The position numbers were made by a program, and so were the translations under genes. A DNA stretch of 64,000 nucleotides from Geosiphon pyriformis (taxonomy: Eukaryota > Glomeromycota > Glomeromycetes > Archaeosporales > Geosiphonaceae): NCBI GenBank assembly GCA_016748015.1, contig JAAOMT010000591.1:4933-68932 (forward strand), written 5' to 3'. Of this stretch, positions 38,494 to 50,689 are shown one piece after another; within the stretch, counting starts at the first letter, position 1, and each line of letters starts with the position of its first letter. The notes under the pieces were generated by a model that was given only the letters and a program-made list of their open reading frames with translations, was not told the origin of the DNA and ran no database searches.

Positions 38494-41400
38494 TCAAATA
38501 ATATTAGCGTCTGATCGTGCGGCGCCAAGATGAAGTAGCAAATTTTTTTGTTTCTGCTTTTTCATCTTTCTCTTTTGTTTTTTGGTGAGTTCTGATGCTT
38601 GTTCATCATCAGAAATTGAAGACTGCTCACCAGAGGAAGCCTCGTGGTTTGCTTGTCTCCAAGCCCCTATACTCATAGAAGCATCAGCATTCGCTTGCTT
38701 CGCAATCAATGATGGGAATTCATCGGTAGACTGTGGGAGGTTGGCCGGCTTTCCTCGGCGAAAAGAGGCTGGCGACTCAAACTGTGAAATATTGGGCGTA
38801 ATTTTAGATGAGGAAGATTGATAGCGAACGAATTGTGGAGCATTGCCTTTCCAGACATTGCTGGTGAAATCTGATGAAGCAGCAGCGGCTTGAAGCGATG
38901 GAAAGTTAACATTATTCTTCCTTGAAGCAGCATTAGCAACCTTATCCCAAACATCACGCGAACCTGATGCTGTTGATCGGGCGGTTGATGATTTTATGAC
39001 CAAAACTCTAGGTGGCTTATTAGCTTGAGCATTGCTTGTAGATGATTTTGTGGCGGCAACTCCGATTTCTAAAGCCGGAAATTGCGTCGTTGGCTAAATA
39101 AAATTGATGATTTTAGCCTTAATTGACTCTTCATCCGACTATGTCTATTAAATTAGAGTTTATTAACTTACCAAAGCCTTTCGATCTTCCCAGGCTCGCA
39201 AAAGGGTTCTGCTAAGCTCAGCATCTAGCAGATCCGCAAGGCCAGATACAACTTTTCCAACGATTGCAGGATTTTTACCAAATAAATTCCAAACCCCGTC
39301 GACGTAATCAAAAGTATCGATAAAGGTTTTTTTCAAGGCAGAAGTAAGCGACTTGAATTCCAGAATTTTCTGCTGGTCGTTGTTTAGAAAGGCTGTTATA
39401 CGCTGAAGGTAAATGTTATGACGGCTATTTATGGTGATAAAATATAAGGTGATTTAATCATTTTATCGTAATAGATCAAACCTTTAAACTATTAAAAATA
39501 TAATACCTAAGAATATCATTGTTCGGTGTTACTTGAGATTTCTTTGATTTATCCCCAGCTACAGCGGCATTATAACCAACAATTACAGGGGGCTTGACAG
39601 GCGTAGGCATTGGGGCTATCGAGGTATTTGCTTTCCCCTTAGTAGAAGCATTCCCAGTCTCGATGGATTCTGCTTTTGACTTTGACTGAGGCGTGCTAGA
39701 AATATTGGAATGAACAGTTGGAGGCATCATCCTGGCTTTGTTTTCGCCTTCAGCATTAGCATGAGGCAGTACCTTGATAGCCTTTTCTTGTTTTTTGATA
39801 ATTGCATTATCGGTCTCAGGGATAACGAAAGACCCATTTTCTTTATCCTGATTTCCATCATTGTTCGCACCTGGCATGATAAGGGAGTATTTTCCTTTCT
39901 TTTTATTTTCAGAATTGGTAGAGATTGTTGTAGCTGGGGATATTCTCTCTTGTTTATTTTGACCAATGTCAAAAGTATATGAAACATCAGTGATGAGCTT
40001 TTCTTGTTTTTTACCCTTACCAGCATTTGGTAGAGTAGAAAAAGGTTTTTCATTTTGTTTGTGATCGATGTTGTGATTACTAGGGGAACCAAAAGATGTC
40101 ATTTCTTGTCTTTTCGCTTGATTATGCGGCATAGCTTTTGCTACATTACTATAGATATGTGCCGCAGATGTAGATGCTTGAGAGTTAGCAGCTTGGTTAC
40201 GAGCGTTCAATGATGGAAAGTCACTCTTTCGCTGCGCTGCAGGGCGAAGTTCGTTAACTATGGGGGTAATTGCCGAAGAAAAACCAAGATCCAGAGGTTC
40301 TTGCGGATCGGTTGGCCTTGGACCTGTTGGTGAAGAAGGTTTCAACGAAACATCCTCGTGAGTAAGGCGCCCGAAACCTTCTGGTGCATTTTGAAGCATC
40401 CAATCACGCCTATTTTCTGCCTCTAATCGGAAACGTTGCACCTGTGTTGTTGTTTGGATGGTTGAAGGTACGCTTTGTCGTCCTGAAGTCCCACCCGTCT
40501 GAAAGAGCAAAGGATTAATAATAATTATATTATTTTTGATTCTCTTTGTTGTTGAATTTTCTTAAAAGCCATTTTGATTAGAACAGAGAAATGAGGAAGA
40601 GAAAAATAATTAGATTATATATTGAATATAATGAGATCTTAAGATAATAATATATATCATTTTTAGAAAGCAATTCATAACGGATCAACAAATAAAAAAG
40701 GATAAAATAAGAATTGTGGGGAATATATGTATTGATGTAAATAAAAACATCACTAAGTCTGCATGGATTTCAATTGCAAGTTCCCATCGAAAAACCTCCA
40801 ATAATATAAATATTACAATGTGTACTTTACACAAATCCCTGAACATGAAATTTATCACAGCCTCACTTGAATAATCCTAAAAAAGAATTTAGGCACATAC
40901 CTGTTGATGTATTTCCCTTTCCCTACTTCTCCTTCTCCCTCTAGCCCGTGCATGTGAATCTCCGTACGAAAAGTTAATTTCGATTCGTCGTGCTTCGTGC
41001 TTTGCTCTTTGCCCAGCTAGGCTAGAGCCATGAATTTCCACCTATTAGTGATTAAGATTGATATTGGTATTAGGGTAAAAGAAGGAGAATATTGACCTTA
41101 GCAATGTTTTTTTTTACAGTTACAAGATTCATATACATGTAGAGGATCGACAATAATAATGAATATTATTGAATAGGATATAAGGTAAAAAATGCAATTA
41201 TATGTGAAGCCAAGAACCTGGCAAAAATAAACGCTATCGTATATAAGTTGCAGAGGTATGAAAAATGAAGAATTCAAATATTCAATTTGTCAGCCACAAA
41301 TTCTTAATTAAGTAAAAGATCGAATATTTTGCAAGCCCGGGCATAAGTAAAAATGAGTAAGGTATAAAATGTCATGAGTTTGAAGGTAATAGATCATTGT

Positions 41401-42925
41401 GAATTGTCAATCCCCAACAAACTGTTTTTCGTAAACAAATAAATATAAAATGGCTACCTCATGTGCTTTCAAATCAATATCTGTTTCGAATACTATAACT
41501 TTCTGCGCTAAACACTCTGGGTCATTGCACACAAAGTGATCCTGGCTAAAGTGCTCGGCCTAAATGAGTACACGGTCAATTTTGAAAAAAATTATTAAGG
41601 TTAGTCAACATATTAATTAATAAAGAATTTATCGTCATAGTAGGTATTTATCACAAAGGAGGGTCAGAGAAGAAAAAAGCGATTTTCTGAATTATAACCC
41701 TTCAATGAAGAAAGATCAAGTCGGTTTACTTGAAACTTACCAGTGCATCGGCATCGACATAATATTGATGCCTGATCCCACGCCTTTTGCAAATCTCACA
41801 TTGTTGGTGGCGATCACGGCAATGTTCATATAGTTCATCATCACCATAAAATGATTGCTGGCAAAATTCGCACTCAGGATGTCCCTTGAAACCTGACTGA
41901 TCGTACTGATCTCCTTCACGATGATGTCTTTCAAGTTGATTTTTTGTGAAAAGTGATTGTTCATGGGCAAATATTCTTTTGTGTTGAATGCAGATGTTAC
42001 TTTACATTTGAGATTTTTTCCATAATAAAAGTCAAGGAAAGTCAGAATTGTTGAATGGCAAAAAGGCCCACAGACTAAAATGCGAAAAAATGGATCTTGA
42101 TCCCAAACGCTCACCATAAAAATTTATTGTGAACTTGCTTGCAATGTCGCTTCAAAGCAGCCCAGCCTCCTTCACAGAAAACTTCACATCTCGGATCAGG
42201 ACAATTATATCTCAAGATTATCATAGTGTCCTCAAACATTTGTTCAGTCTCGCATGATATATTCAGTTTTTCGTCGATGAATTGAATCTCACTGAGCTTA
42301 TAGTCTTGATACGGCTTTTCAGGATCACTAGTGAATATGACATGCAGCTGCACTGTCTATTAGTCCAGCAAATAAATAAAGTTTGCAGGAATATGAGATA
42401 GATGAATTATTAAATTTTACTCAAGTTTATTGAAAAAGTAAAAAAATTGTGACAGATTTTCTTATTTCCGATCCTCAAGACTGCAATGAATACTATCCTT
42501 TACTCCACCACATTAAATATTTTTGATAAGTCATCGAAAAATACCTTGCAAAATACACAATCCTTAGTTTTCCAAAGAGCCCTTAATCTTAAAGAGCAAG
42601 TATGACAAGTGCGATGATTACAGTCTGCCACTGCATAGTATTGAATCCTCATAGCACAAATGTGACAGATTTCCTTAGAAGAGAAAGAATCCTCCTCCTC
42701 AGAGTTGGCTTCTAGTTTTGCGCGCAACCTAGCGGCAGCTCCAGCAAGCGGATTTTCGATGGGAAAGTTTTGAGGCTGAGAGAAATACCTTTTTCCTCGA
42801 CCACCTCTCCCATGCTGTCCACCTCGACCAGCTCCGCCTCGGTAATGATATCTGTAGTTACCCTCTTCCCTGGCAGGGCCATTGGTGCTGTTATTGTGAC
42901 GATTTTGCTGATCTTGTTGTTCCAT
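38494..42925 (-). CDS. HEL2: HEL2/ZNF598-type E3 ubiquitin ligase of ribosome quality control
   Basis: Family role: detects collided ribosomes and ubiquitylates 40S proteins to start ribosome-associated quality control. Eight exons: 42925-42545, 42356-42115, 41999-41741, 41559-41458, 41041-40901, 40498-39507, 39424-39172, 39093-38494. They sum to 2,970 bases, 989 residues. The N-terminus is RGG-rich, then a RING (CHICAMRIQYYAVADCNHRT ... CSLRLRALWKTKDCVFC). A series of C2H2-like fingers follows: CPDPRCEVFCEGGWAALKRH, NICIQHKRIFAHEQSLF, CEFCQQSFYGDDELYEHCRD, CEICKRRGIRHQYYVDADAL, FVCNDPECLAQKVIVFETD. A middle disordered region with FPSLN and a conserved YLQRITAFLNNDQQKI ... VDGVWNLFGKNPAIV segment follow. 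The tail has repeated FPSL motifs and a Lys-rich end (KKQKRKMKKQKQKN). The third-exon start at TAACATC restores the finger frame. Appears intact. Confidence 0.92.
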
Positions 42926-43439
42926 ATTTGTTACTATTAAAGCAGCGTGCAATTGGAGAGTGTTAGAATGCAAATCTTTGGAAATATGTTTCAATGAATA
43001 ACCTTTGTTCAGACGCAGTAATGCTGCGTGAATAGTTTCAAATAATGTATGCGTATACTTTTATTGGAATTTATTACAAATATTACAAATACATATTAAC
43101 AAATGGCCGAATTATTTTAATTTAGTACTAAACTCAAAAGTTATATGCAACAAAACCAGAGAAGCAATTATGGCTTTGGTTATTGAAAAAGCATTATCTT
43201 TATCTTTTCGCTGGCTTCCTCCTCAGCACTCAGAATACCATCGCTGTTATCCCGGCTGTCACCAAGATGGCTGGAAATAGTCATAAGGAGGATCAACCAC
43301 ACCACAAGAGGAAGAGATGCAAACGCGGCGGTCTTTCCATCATCTTCTCCACTGACCACTAACCACTTCCTCCTTTTCGCTGCGATGCGACTCCATTCGA
43401 GATGAATGAATATGGTAAGGAAGGAGATTTAGATTTTTT
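42926..43439. other. HEL2 upstream region with a G+C-richer island
   Basis: Upstream sequence of HEL2. At 43180-43425 there is a short island of much higher G+C. On the minus strand about 80 codons are open (with a hydrophobic run AAFASLPLVVWLILLMTIS, ending EEEASEKIKIMLFQ, no early Met). On the plus strand a 31-codon ATG frame lies at 43267-43362. I cannot tell which, if either, is real. It may be an exon of a small membrane protein. Confidence 0.35.
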
Positions 43440-44110
43440 TAATTCAGTAGTTTTGCAGCCTATCATCAATTACAGAACTCGGTTTAGTTTCATACCTAAG
43501 GGTGTTTGCGAAAAATAAAAACATTTGATCAGAAAGGGGTTGAGATTTAAGGCGAATCTGCCTAGGGATTTCCCAAGTAGAGCAATACACCCTTTATTGC
43601 ATGGCTTAAGGCCTTTTGAACAAGTCTAGGCTAAGGGAAAGATGTCTTTGGTGTTGACTTTCTCAAATGCTAGGAGGGTCTTTCAGGCATAAGTTGTTGG
43701 ATTTGCAGGTTTTGAAGTGGGTATTTCAAAATTCATTGCAGTTTTCAGTAAAACTGAGAATTATTTCTTCAAATAATTTTTTAATAGAAATCACAAGAAT
43801 TTTTTTGGATTGCAATGTTACTTTAACCAACAGCATGCTCAATGCATTTCGTTTTTTATAATAGCATTTTGGTAATGGATGTTTTGGGGCATTCAAAGTA
43901 TTTTAAAGTAAAAAGATCTTTTAAACAATTTGGAATTGCTTTTGCCAACCAGCTCTTAAATAATCATGAAATATGTTTTACATGGAAAAACTTTTGTTAT
44001 TAAAAGCATTTGAATCTTAAAGACCCAGTTTTTGCTTGGTTTATATACACATTTGATTTTATTTTGAATGGTAGTTTTATTAATAAAAAGTGCTTATGCT
44101 TAATGTTATG
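43440..44110 (+). pseudogene. LINE ORF2 fragment (region after reverse transcriptase)
   Basis: Pieces in several frames recall the post-RT part of Glomeromycotina LINE polymerases: QPIINYRTRFSFIPKGVCEK, IRKGLRFKANLPRDFPS, then a 64-codon open piece at 43667-43861 (LLDLQVLKWVFQNSLQFSV, RIFLDCNVTLTNSM). Stops and frameshifts interrupt it. There is no endonuclease or catalytic RT motif. It lies just upstream of the ORF1-only LINE but is separated from it by about 340 bp of A+T-rich DNA, so it is probably an independent remnant. Confidence 0.5.
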
Positions 44111-44452
44111 CATAAACAAAGTATATATAATACATTATTACTTATAAAAAAAATGAAAAAATAATAGTTAAAAAACATATTACATAAATTAGCCAATCAT
44201 ATATTAAAAGTAATTAAATAACATAATACCAAAAATATTAAAAATATTAAAAATTTTAAGAATGCCAAAAATATTAACAAAAATATAAAAATAACTAAAA
44301 ATATTAAAATATTTTGTATTATAAAAGTTATATATATATAATATTATTATTAGAAAAAATAACATTCAAATTTAAGTAAATATTTAACAATTAAAACAAA
44401 TTTATTTTTTAATAAATTACATTTATTATTTACAATAAAAATTTATTTATTA
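44111..44452. other. A+T-rich spacer
   Basis: Simple A+T-rich sequence between two LINE-derived segments. Nothing recognised. Confidence 0.5.
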
Positions 44453-46765
44453 AAATTAAATTTATAAAAACTCTTTGTCTCCTTAATTTTATGACCATAA
44501 CTAAAGCAAAGAGTAAAAGAGCTGCATCTGATATCTGTCCTGAGATATCTAATAAAATTTCAACCAAAGGAGCTCTCTTTGTTGTAAAAGCAACTAGGCA
44601 AAACGTTTTAGAAACCTTCTCCCTATCCAGTAATTGTAATAAGCTGCCTTTGGTAGCCACTGAAGCAACTTCTTTATCTTTGGCTGGTTTCTCACCAGTC
44701 AAAGTCCCCTCAAAAAGACACATCTGGGTTAGTTTCAGTGTTGCCTCCACTCCAACCAAGAGCCCAAAAGTTTTTAGTAATAGACCAGTGAATAAGCTGG
44801 TCTTTCTCTCTATAGATTTAACACCTGGTGCTTCTAGCACCACCTCTTCAAAAAAAATGGTCAAAAAGACCAGAAGTTCAGAAAAGTGGGGGCAGTCGCT
44901 TGTCTCTGCTATTGTTACACCAAATCTCTTTGTGGTTCCCAATGAGATTTTAGATGAGATCTCTATAACATCATCTGGCATATCATCCAAGATGGGCCAA
45001 GATCAACTACTGGCTGTGTTGCCAAATATGGTGTCTTCCGGCAGATCATCGCTGGTTTTAGAAGCAAAACAATCTTCTTCTGTTAGGTCACTTGTTCTTG
45101 AGAACTGGGCTGATCAAATGGAAACTGATTCATCTCCTCCTTTAGTTTCTGGTGCTACTTCTGGTGGTGCTTGGGAAACTATTACTAGTCATCAAAGGTT
45201 TGCTGAGTGGGTGGCCTCCACTCTGGTGTCTGGTGCTACTTTTAGGATCAAATTGGCTCATGTTAAGGGTGTTTTTCAGTTTGTGCATGGTTTCTTGGGT
45301 GCTAAATCTGTTTCAAAAGACAATGTGAAGCTTTTCTGTGTGAAGTTTACTTCTCAACAATCTTTGAAAGCTGTGTTTTTAGTTGAGCTTACAAGTTCTG
45401 TTTATTTGGCCACTCTTAAAATTGCCAAGTTTTTGGTGGTTTCTGAAGCTGGTTTCTCTTCTGCTGCTGTTGTGCTGTGTGATGTGCCTTTGAGTGTGTC
45501 TGCTGTTGACATTAAGTTGGTTCTCAGTGTGTTTGGTAGTGTCGCTTATGTTGTGCTGAAGCCTGCTGGCATTTGGCAGTATGTGGTGATTTATTTTGAA
45601 AAGTTGGACTCTGCTGTGTCTGCCTTGAAACATTGGTTAGTCTTGATGGACAAGGATAGTATTAGAATCTTCCCTCTAGTAAATCAAAATGAGACTATTT
45701 TGTCTCATGATAAGTTTAAGGCCAAATTGGTCAATCTTTCCCCTGGTTGTACTGCCTTTGAAATCAGTGATATGATTTCTCAGATTGGTGGTTAAACATG
45801 TTTTATCCTTCGTTCTTCTGATTCTGGTCATCGTTTCTAGTTCGCTTTGGTTATATTTGACTTTCAAGGTGATTTGGATTCTGCTGTAGTTAAAACTGGT
45901 ACTCTAAGGAAATGCCGTATCTGGTGGGAAACTCTTGGCTGCTGGTGCTGTTTTAGGTGTCAAGAAATGGGCCATCTGGCTGTGGATTGTAAGATTTCCT
46001 CACCTCCCACTCCCAAGGTTCCCAAGGTTTTCAAGTCTCGTTTTGTGGGTTCTGCTTCATATGCCAAGACTGCTGCTTCTTCTGGTCTTTCTGAGTTTCT
46101 TCCTTTGGTGGCTCCTTTGGCTGCTTCTGTTGCTAATCTTGCTGTTGGTTCTAGATTGGACTCTTTGGAAAAGCAGATTTCGGATTTGGCTGCTCTGGTT
46201 AAGTCTATTGTTGAGTCTGTTGGTTCTTTGGTTGCTTTGGTGTCTCATCTTTTTGATGATAATGCTGCTAAGGCTGTTCAGGTCGAGAAGGATCTCATTT
46301 CTATGAAAAGTACTGCTAACAATTTTTTTAACCTCTTGGTTGGGGTCTCCAAGGACATTGCTTGTCTTAGATCTGAGGTTGACTTTGGTGATATGAATTA
46401 TGATAGTATGCTAGCTGCTAAGCCTTCCTTTTTAAGTGAGAACACTATTGAGTGTGTTATTGCTTTGTGGCATATGTCTGATGCTGAAACCAGAGGCAAT
46501 ATTGAGTCTACTAGATTGTTTTTTAGTGAGTTTATTTTTGACTCTAAGAATCTAAATAGTATCATTGAGAGAATTTGTGGATTAGAATTATTCCCACCTA
46601 CTTTTGATTCAGCATAGTGAGTCTTTGATTGGGCCAAATGTCTGATCATGTGTAAAAAATGCATGATTTATGTCTATAATATAATTCCTTATGTGGTATC
46701 ATAGTTTTAGGTAGTATTTGGGTCTCACTCATTAAAATATAATAAAAAAAAATTAAATTTATAAA
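44453..46765 (+). mobile_element. ORF1-only LINE insertion with 16-bp target duplication
   Basis: AAATTAAATTTATAAA occurs at 44453-44468 and again at 46750-46765, a 16-bp target-site duplication. The 2.28-kb body between them starts 22 bp before an ORF1 ATG, holds ORF1, and goes directly from the ORF1 stop (46615-46617) into a 3' UTR related to that of the LINE at 12907. It finishes in an A-rich tail (46738-46749). No ORF2 is present. The insertion therefore has two proper ends and looks like the retrotransposed product of a template that already lacked ORF2. Confidence 0.8.
44491..46617 (+). pseudogene. LINE ORF1 (RRM-like region plus CCHC zinc knuckle), two in-frame stops
   Basis: RNA-binding ORF1 protein of a non-LTR retrotransposon. 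One frame reads from the ATG at 44491 to 46617, broken only by TAA at 45793 and TAG at 45838. The N-terminus is Lys/Ser-rich. Around residue 325 an RRM-like segment is visible (VVLCDVPLSVSAVDIKLVLS, then QYVVIYFEKLDSAVSAL). A CCHC knuckle CFRCQEMGHLAVDC lies at 45949-45990, after the stops. A leucine/valine heptad-like stretch (about 46150-46330) could form a coiled coil. The C-terminus ends GLELFPPTFDSA. There are only two defects in about 700 codons, so decay is recent compared with the other LINE pieces. Confidence 0.75.
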
Positions 46766-47006
46766 TTACTATCTATATTATTAAATACTTATTTTAACAC
46801 TTAAAATATTAATATAATTAATATTAAAAACATATATTTATAAAATTTTACATATTAAAACAATAATTTTTGATTATAATTATTAATAAAATATTAATTT
46901 TCAATTTTTTTTTGGTTTTGTTGTTTAAACTAATTAATTAAAAAATACTGACATTATAATATTATAAATAATTTGATAAAAAATATAAAATTAAATACAG
47001 ATAATA
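46766..47006. other. A+T-rich spacer before gypsy element A
   Basis: Simple A+T-rich sequence with no recognisable content. Confidence 0.4.
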
Positions 47007-47871
47007 TGTTATAACAGAGGATAATTAAGAATAACATAGAAAAACAAAGCAATAATAGAAATAGCAAATCAATAGTTAGCAATAATAAAACAATCAAAAG
47101 CAATTCTATAAAACCAAAAGAATGTATAAAAGTGAGTAATTACAGAAGCTAGAAAGAATGATATAGATATAAACCACTAGACAAGAATTAAATATCTTTA
47201 TTCTTTTCATTATTTATTCTATTCTATTTTCATCTTCTAAAATAAATCAATTATTAAGAAATCAGAATCACAAATTTATGTTCTTAAATTTTGTAAACTT
47301 TATATGAATTAACTATTGTTTTATATCTTTGTTCCAGAACAGATGTTCTTAGTATAATTGCCTCAAACTATTAATAATTTGAACCAATTGCTTTTGATTA
47401 TAATAATTGATAATATTAATTCTTTTCTTTCTTCTTTTTATTTTTTTTCTTTTTATTTTTTTTCTATTTTTTTCTTTATTCTTTTGTAAAGCAGCAACAT
47501 AGTAAAATCAATTGTCTGGAAATAAATTTCGTAATAATCTGATAAAAAAAAAAGGTTTCTCCTAAGTTTTGAATATTAATATTATCTTGTTAGCTTACCT
47601 GAAAAGCAAAAAGACAATGCCAGACCCTAATGACTGCACTTATTAGTTTGAAAAAGATAGCTTACATTTATAAGAAGTTGCAATTAGCAAAAGCCAAATC
47701 TCTGTGCTTTATAACCAAAAAACTCAATAGATAAATTCACAACCAGTAAATAAGACCTTCAGAAACTGATAATCAAGACTAAGCCAGTGGAATTACACAA
47801 AAAACACAGCACCAATAATTGAGAGCACCAAATATTACTATTTTTTTATTTTATCAAGTATACCCATAATA
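47007..47871 (+). repeat. putative 5' LTR of element A
   Basis: Starts TGTTATAACAG and ends CCATAATA, directly before TTTGGTGCT, which resembles the primer site of element B. The terminal pair TGTTAT/ATAACA would be perfect if the last C had become T. About 865 bp, including a long pyrimidine tract at 47421-47483. No second copy is in the window to prove it. Confidence 0.5.
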
Positions 47872-47890
47872 TTTGGTGCTTTTTGTGAGG
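47872..47890 (+). promoter_or_regulatory. putative primer binding site of element A
   Basis: TTTGGTGCT immediately follows the putative LTR end; element B has TTTGGTGCTCTCCC in the same position. I cannot name the primer tRNA. Confidence 0.4.
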
Positions 47891-47932
47891 TTATAAATCC
47901 ACAGAGACAAAGCACCCCAAAAATTCACAAAA

Positions 47933-49560
47933 ATGGTGACTATTAGAACAATAGAAAAAGATCACACTCTATACAGAAAAGCATTATTTTAACACTTTTG
48001 GGAAGACTTAGAAATACTTGCAAAAACTGTTATTGTAGAAAACCAATTTTGTGACTATCTGCATGCAAAAATCAACTGCTTTCTAGGCCAAATGACAGAC
48101 ACTGGGAAACTTAGAGAACAAATTCATCAAAAATTATTAGTCCACTCAACAAATACTACTATCCAAGTCATAGCTGAAACACTTCGTATACTCAATAAAG
48201 ACATTGAGTACTATACAAAAAAATGCTACTCTCAAGTAAAACAACCAGCAAGGCCCAATCCTAAAAAATATGAGTCCAAATCTGATAGCACAACAGCTGC
48301 ATGAGAACAAGTTCATTCCACAATCAACAAGAAACCAAGGTTTCTTTTCCCAACAACTCTATTATAATATCAGACACCAGAAAATAGAATTGTATTTAAC
48401 CCAATTATAGAAACCCAGACAGAAACACAATGAATTTCCAGAAATTAACACCTATAAGGTCACAACAGTTGGATCAGATCTCTAGAAGAATATAAATCAT
48501 TATTTAGAAACTTCACTCCAATAATCAATAAAACAAACAGAAATATGTTAATGTAAGAATCACTACCAATCCAACTCTTGACCAAATTATCAACTACTCC
48601 CTCTGAAGAAACAGCTATTCTTTAACCCATTAAAAAAATTAACAAAAGGAAACAACCAGAATTAGCACCAAAAGAACTCTCTAGTACACAAACTTCAAAC
48701 TTCTTAGCATCAGCTAGTAAGACTCTACTTACCCATCAGATCATAACTTACCGAAATATTGCCAAGTTAAAAAAATTCTCTGACAAAGACTTTAATGCAT
48801 ACTTGTAAATTGCAGAAACTAAGAAAGCAATTACCACCAACAATTGGGATAATAACAGAGCTATTTAAGCACTGCTATTCTTTTTAACCAAAACTGCAGA
48901 CTTGTAGTATCAAAGTCTGACAGAAAAACCCACCAACTTTATTACCTTTAAACTTGCCTTTTTATGATACTTTTGTGACTTCAATACTCTTATCAGATTA
49001 CAAAATCAATTCAGTATAATAAAACAAAAAGATCACAAAGTAGTAACTACTTATTTTGAATGATTCAACTAAATTCTTTGTTAAATACTGGCAATTAAAA
49101 GAAACTACTACACTGTGGTGCAAGTTTTTAATCAATTTGTCAAAAAACTAAGGAGCAGTTTTCTAAGATCTATGAGACTTCAACATCCAACAAATCTACC
49201 AGATGCCATTGTTCTTGTTCACAATTTTGAGTCAGCAGAACAAGAAGCCAACTATACCAAGCTGTTAATTTAACCATTAATGGAACCATGAACATCAATG
49301 GAAAAATAACCCAATTAAGTAAAAAATTAATTCAGAAAATTGAGGAATTCTTAACCAGTATTACAGGAACTTATTAGCCACTCCAATGAAGAAACAATAA
49401 CAGTAGTAGATATCACTAACAACAGAAATATTAGCAACAACAACAATCTTGGAGATCTAACCTCTGCAATTGTTATTATTGCCAGAAATTTGGACATATT
49501 GCCCAGAATTGCTAATAGAAATTAGCAGACCAGAATCAAAGAACTCAATACTATCATCCA
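47933..49560 (+). pseudogene. element A gag with CCHC knuckle
   Basis: Begins at ATG 47933 (MVTIRTIEKDHTLYRKA), in frame with the open piece 48092-48304. The N-terminal pattern (IEYYTKKCYSQ) parallels B gag (IIKYCKETYSVQ). Many stops and shifts interrupt it. A retroviral-type knuckle CYYCQKFGHIAQNC is at 49471-49512, the nucleocapsid part. Structural protein of the virus-like particle by family; inactive as read. Confidence 0.6.
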
Positions 49561-50109
49561 AGATATCTCCAGGCAATAGGATTCCAATACCCTATGTCTC
49601 AGTATTCACTGCCCTAATATGCACAACTAATCATGTATACTCAACAACTGCCTTAGAACTACTATTAGCCATTGCAGCCAATGACTCAAGTAGCACCACA
49701 GTACCAAAATTTCATCTATAATCTATCTAGACCTTATATAATTAACTACAACCAAAGATAGAAGAACTTTAGCAACAATCAGATGCAGACTAACAGTGAA
49801 TCATTATGACTTCTTAATCAGGGTAATGTTCTATCTCGACTAATACCAACTGGATACCTGAATCAAGCCTCATATTTTAGTCTTACTAAAAACCAGAATT
49901 TTTGTAGTTTTACATTTTTAGAAGGGAAGAATGTAGGAAAAATACCCAATTTTTCGAGTCAAAATCAAACCAACAATACTATTCCACTTACCACTATTAC
50001 TAAAGACACCACCATTGCTGCTATCTTCCCCTTCGACATTAACAATCTGAACACCAATAGTTTTTTCAGTGAAGCCATCATTAATCAAGATAAATCAATA
50101 ACTGCTCTG

Positions 50110-50580
50110 TATATTAATGCTAGAGTTGAAAACATAAACATTAAATTAATCCTCGATAGTGAATCAGCAGGTAGTATAATTATGAAGCAACTTATGGATT
50201 AACTAGGTTATTGAGTAGACTATACAGCTATTGCCTAAATTATAACTGCAAATAGAAATACTAAAACCTCAATAGGAAAAATTGACAACTTTTTCTTCAA
50301 AATCGACAGAATTCAAATCTCTACCAAAATGCTCATTATGAAGGCCACCCAATATCAAGCTCTTTTAGGAAATAATTGGTTAGCCAAAGCTAATACTACT
50401 CTTAACTGGAATATGCAGAAACTACAGATTACTTTTAATGGACAGCATGCACAAGTTCTGGCTATGTGTGAACATTTTAAAGCTCAAAGCCCAGAAAAAC
50501 TGCTGATTGAATTTGAAGACTCAATACTACTACCAACAATAGAGGCTTATCAAGTTTTTTGTGCTGACAATTACTGAGCA
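50110..50580 (+). pseudogene. element A aspartic protease
   Basis: INARVENINIKLILDSESAG aligns with B (IHLILNSGSAGSIIT). The catalytic Asp-Ser/Thr-Gly is DSE here, so Gly is lost by a G-to-A type change. The open part 50329-50577 (QYQALLGNNWLAKANTTLNW) matches the segment after the protease in B (QYQALVRNDWLQKANAKLDW). Inactive. Confidence 0.55.
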
Positions 50581-50689
50581 GAGTTATTCCTACCACCAAC
50601 TTGAGAAAAAAAAGAAAAAAAAAAGCAGAAAAAAAACTACAATCAGCACCTACAGACTATTTTGCCCCAAGTCAAGAAAGTTAATAATA

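Noticed and set aside
41737-42117. 126-codon minus frame in the HEL2 region as an exon
   Set aside because: The zinc-finger residues are read in a different frame, starting at 41999 after an intron; the listed frame runs through that intron.
45935-46306. 123-codon Leu-rich frame overlapping the LINE ORF1
   Set aside because: A shadow of ORF1 in another frame; the CCHC knuckle and RRM-like region are in the annotated frame.
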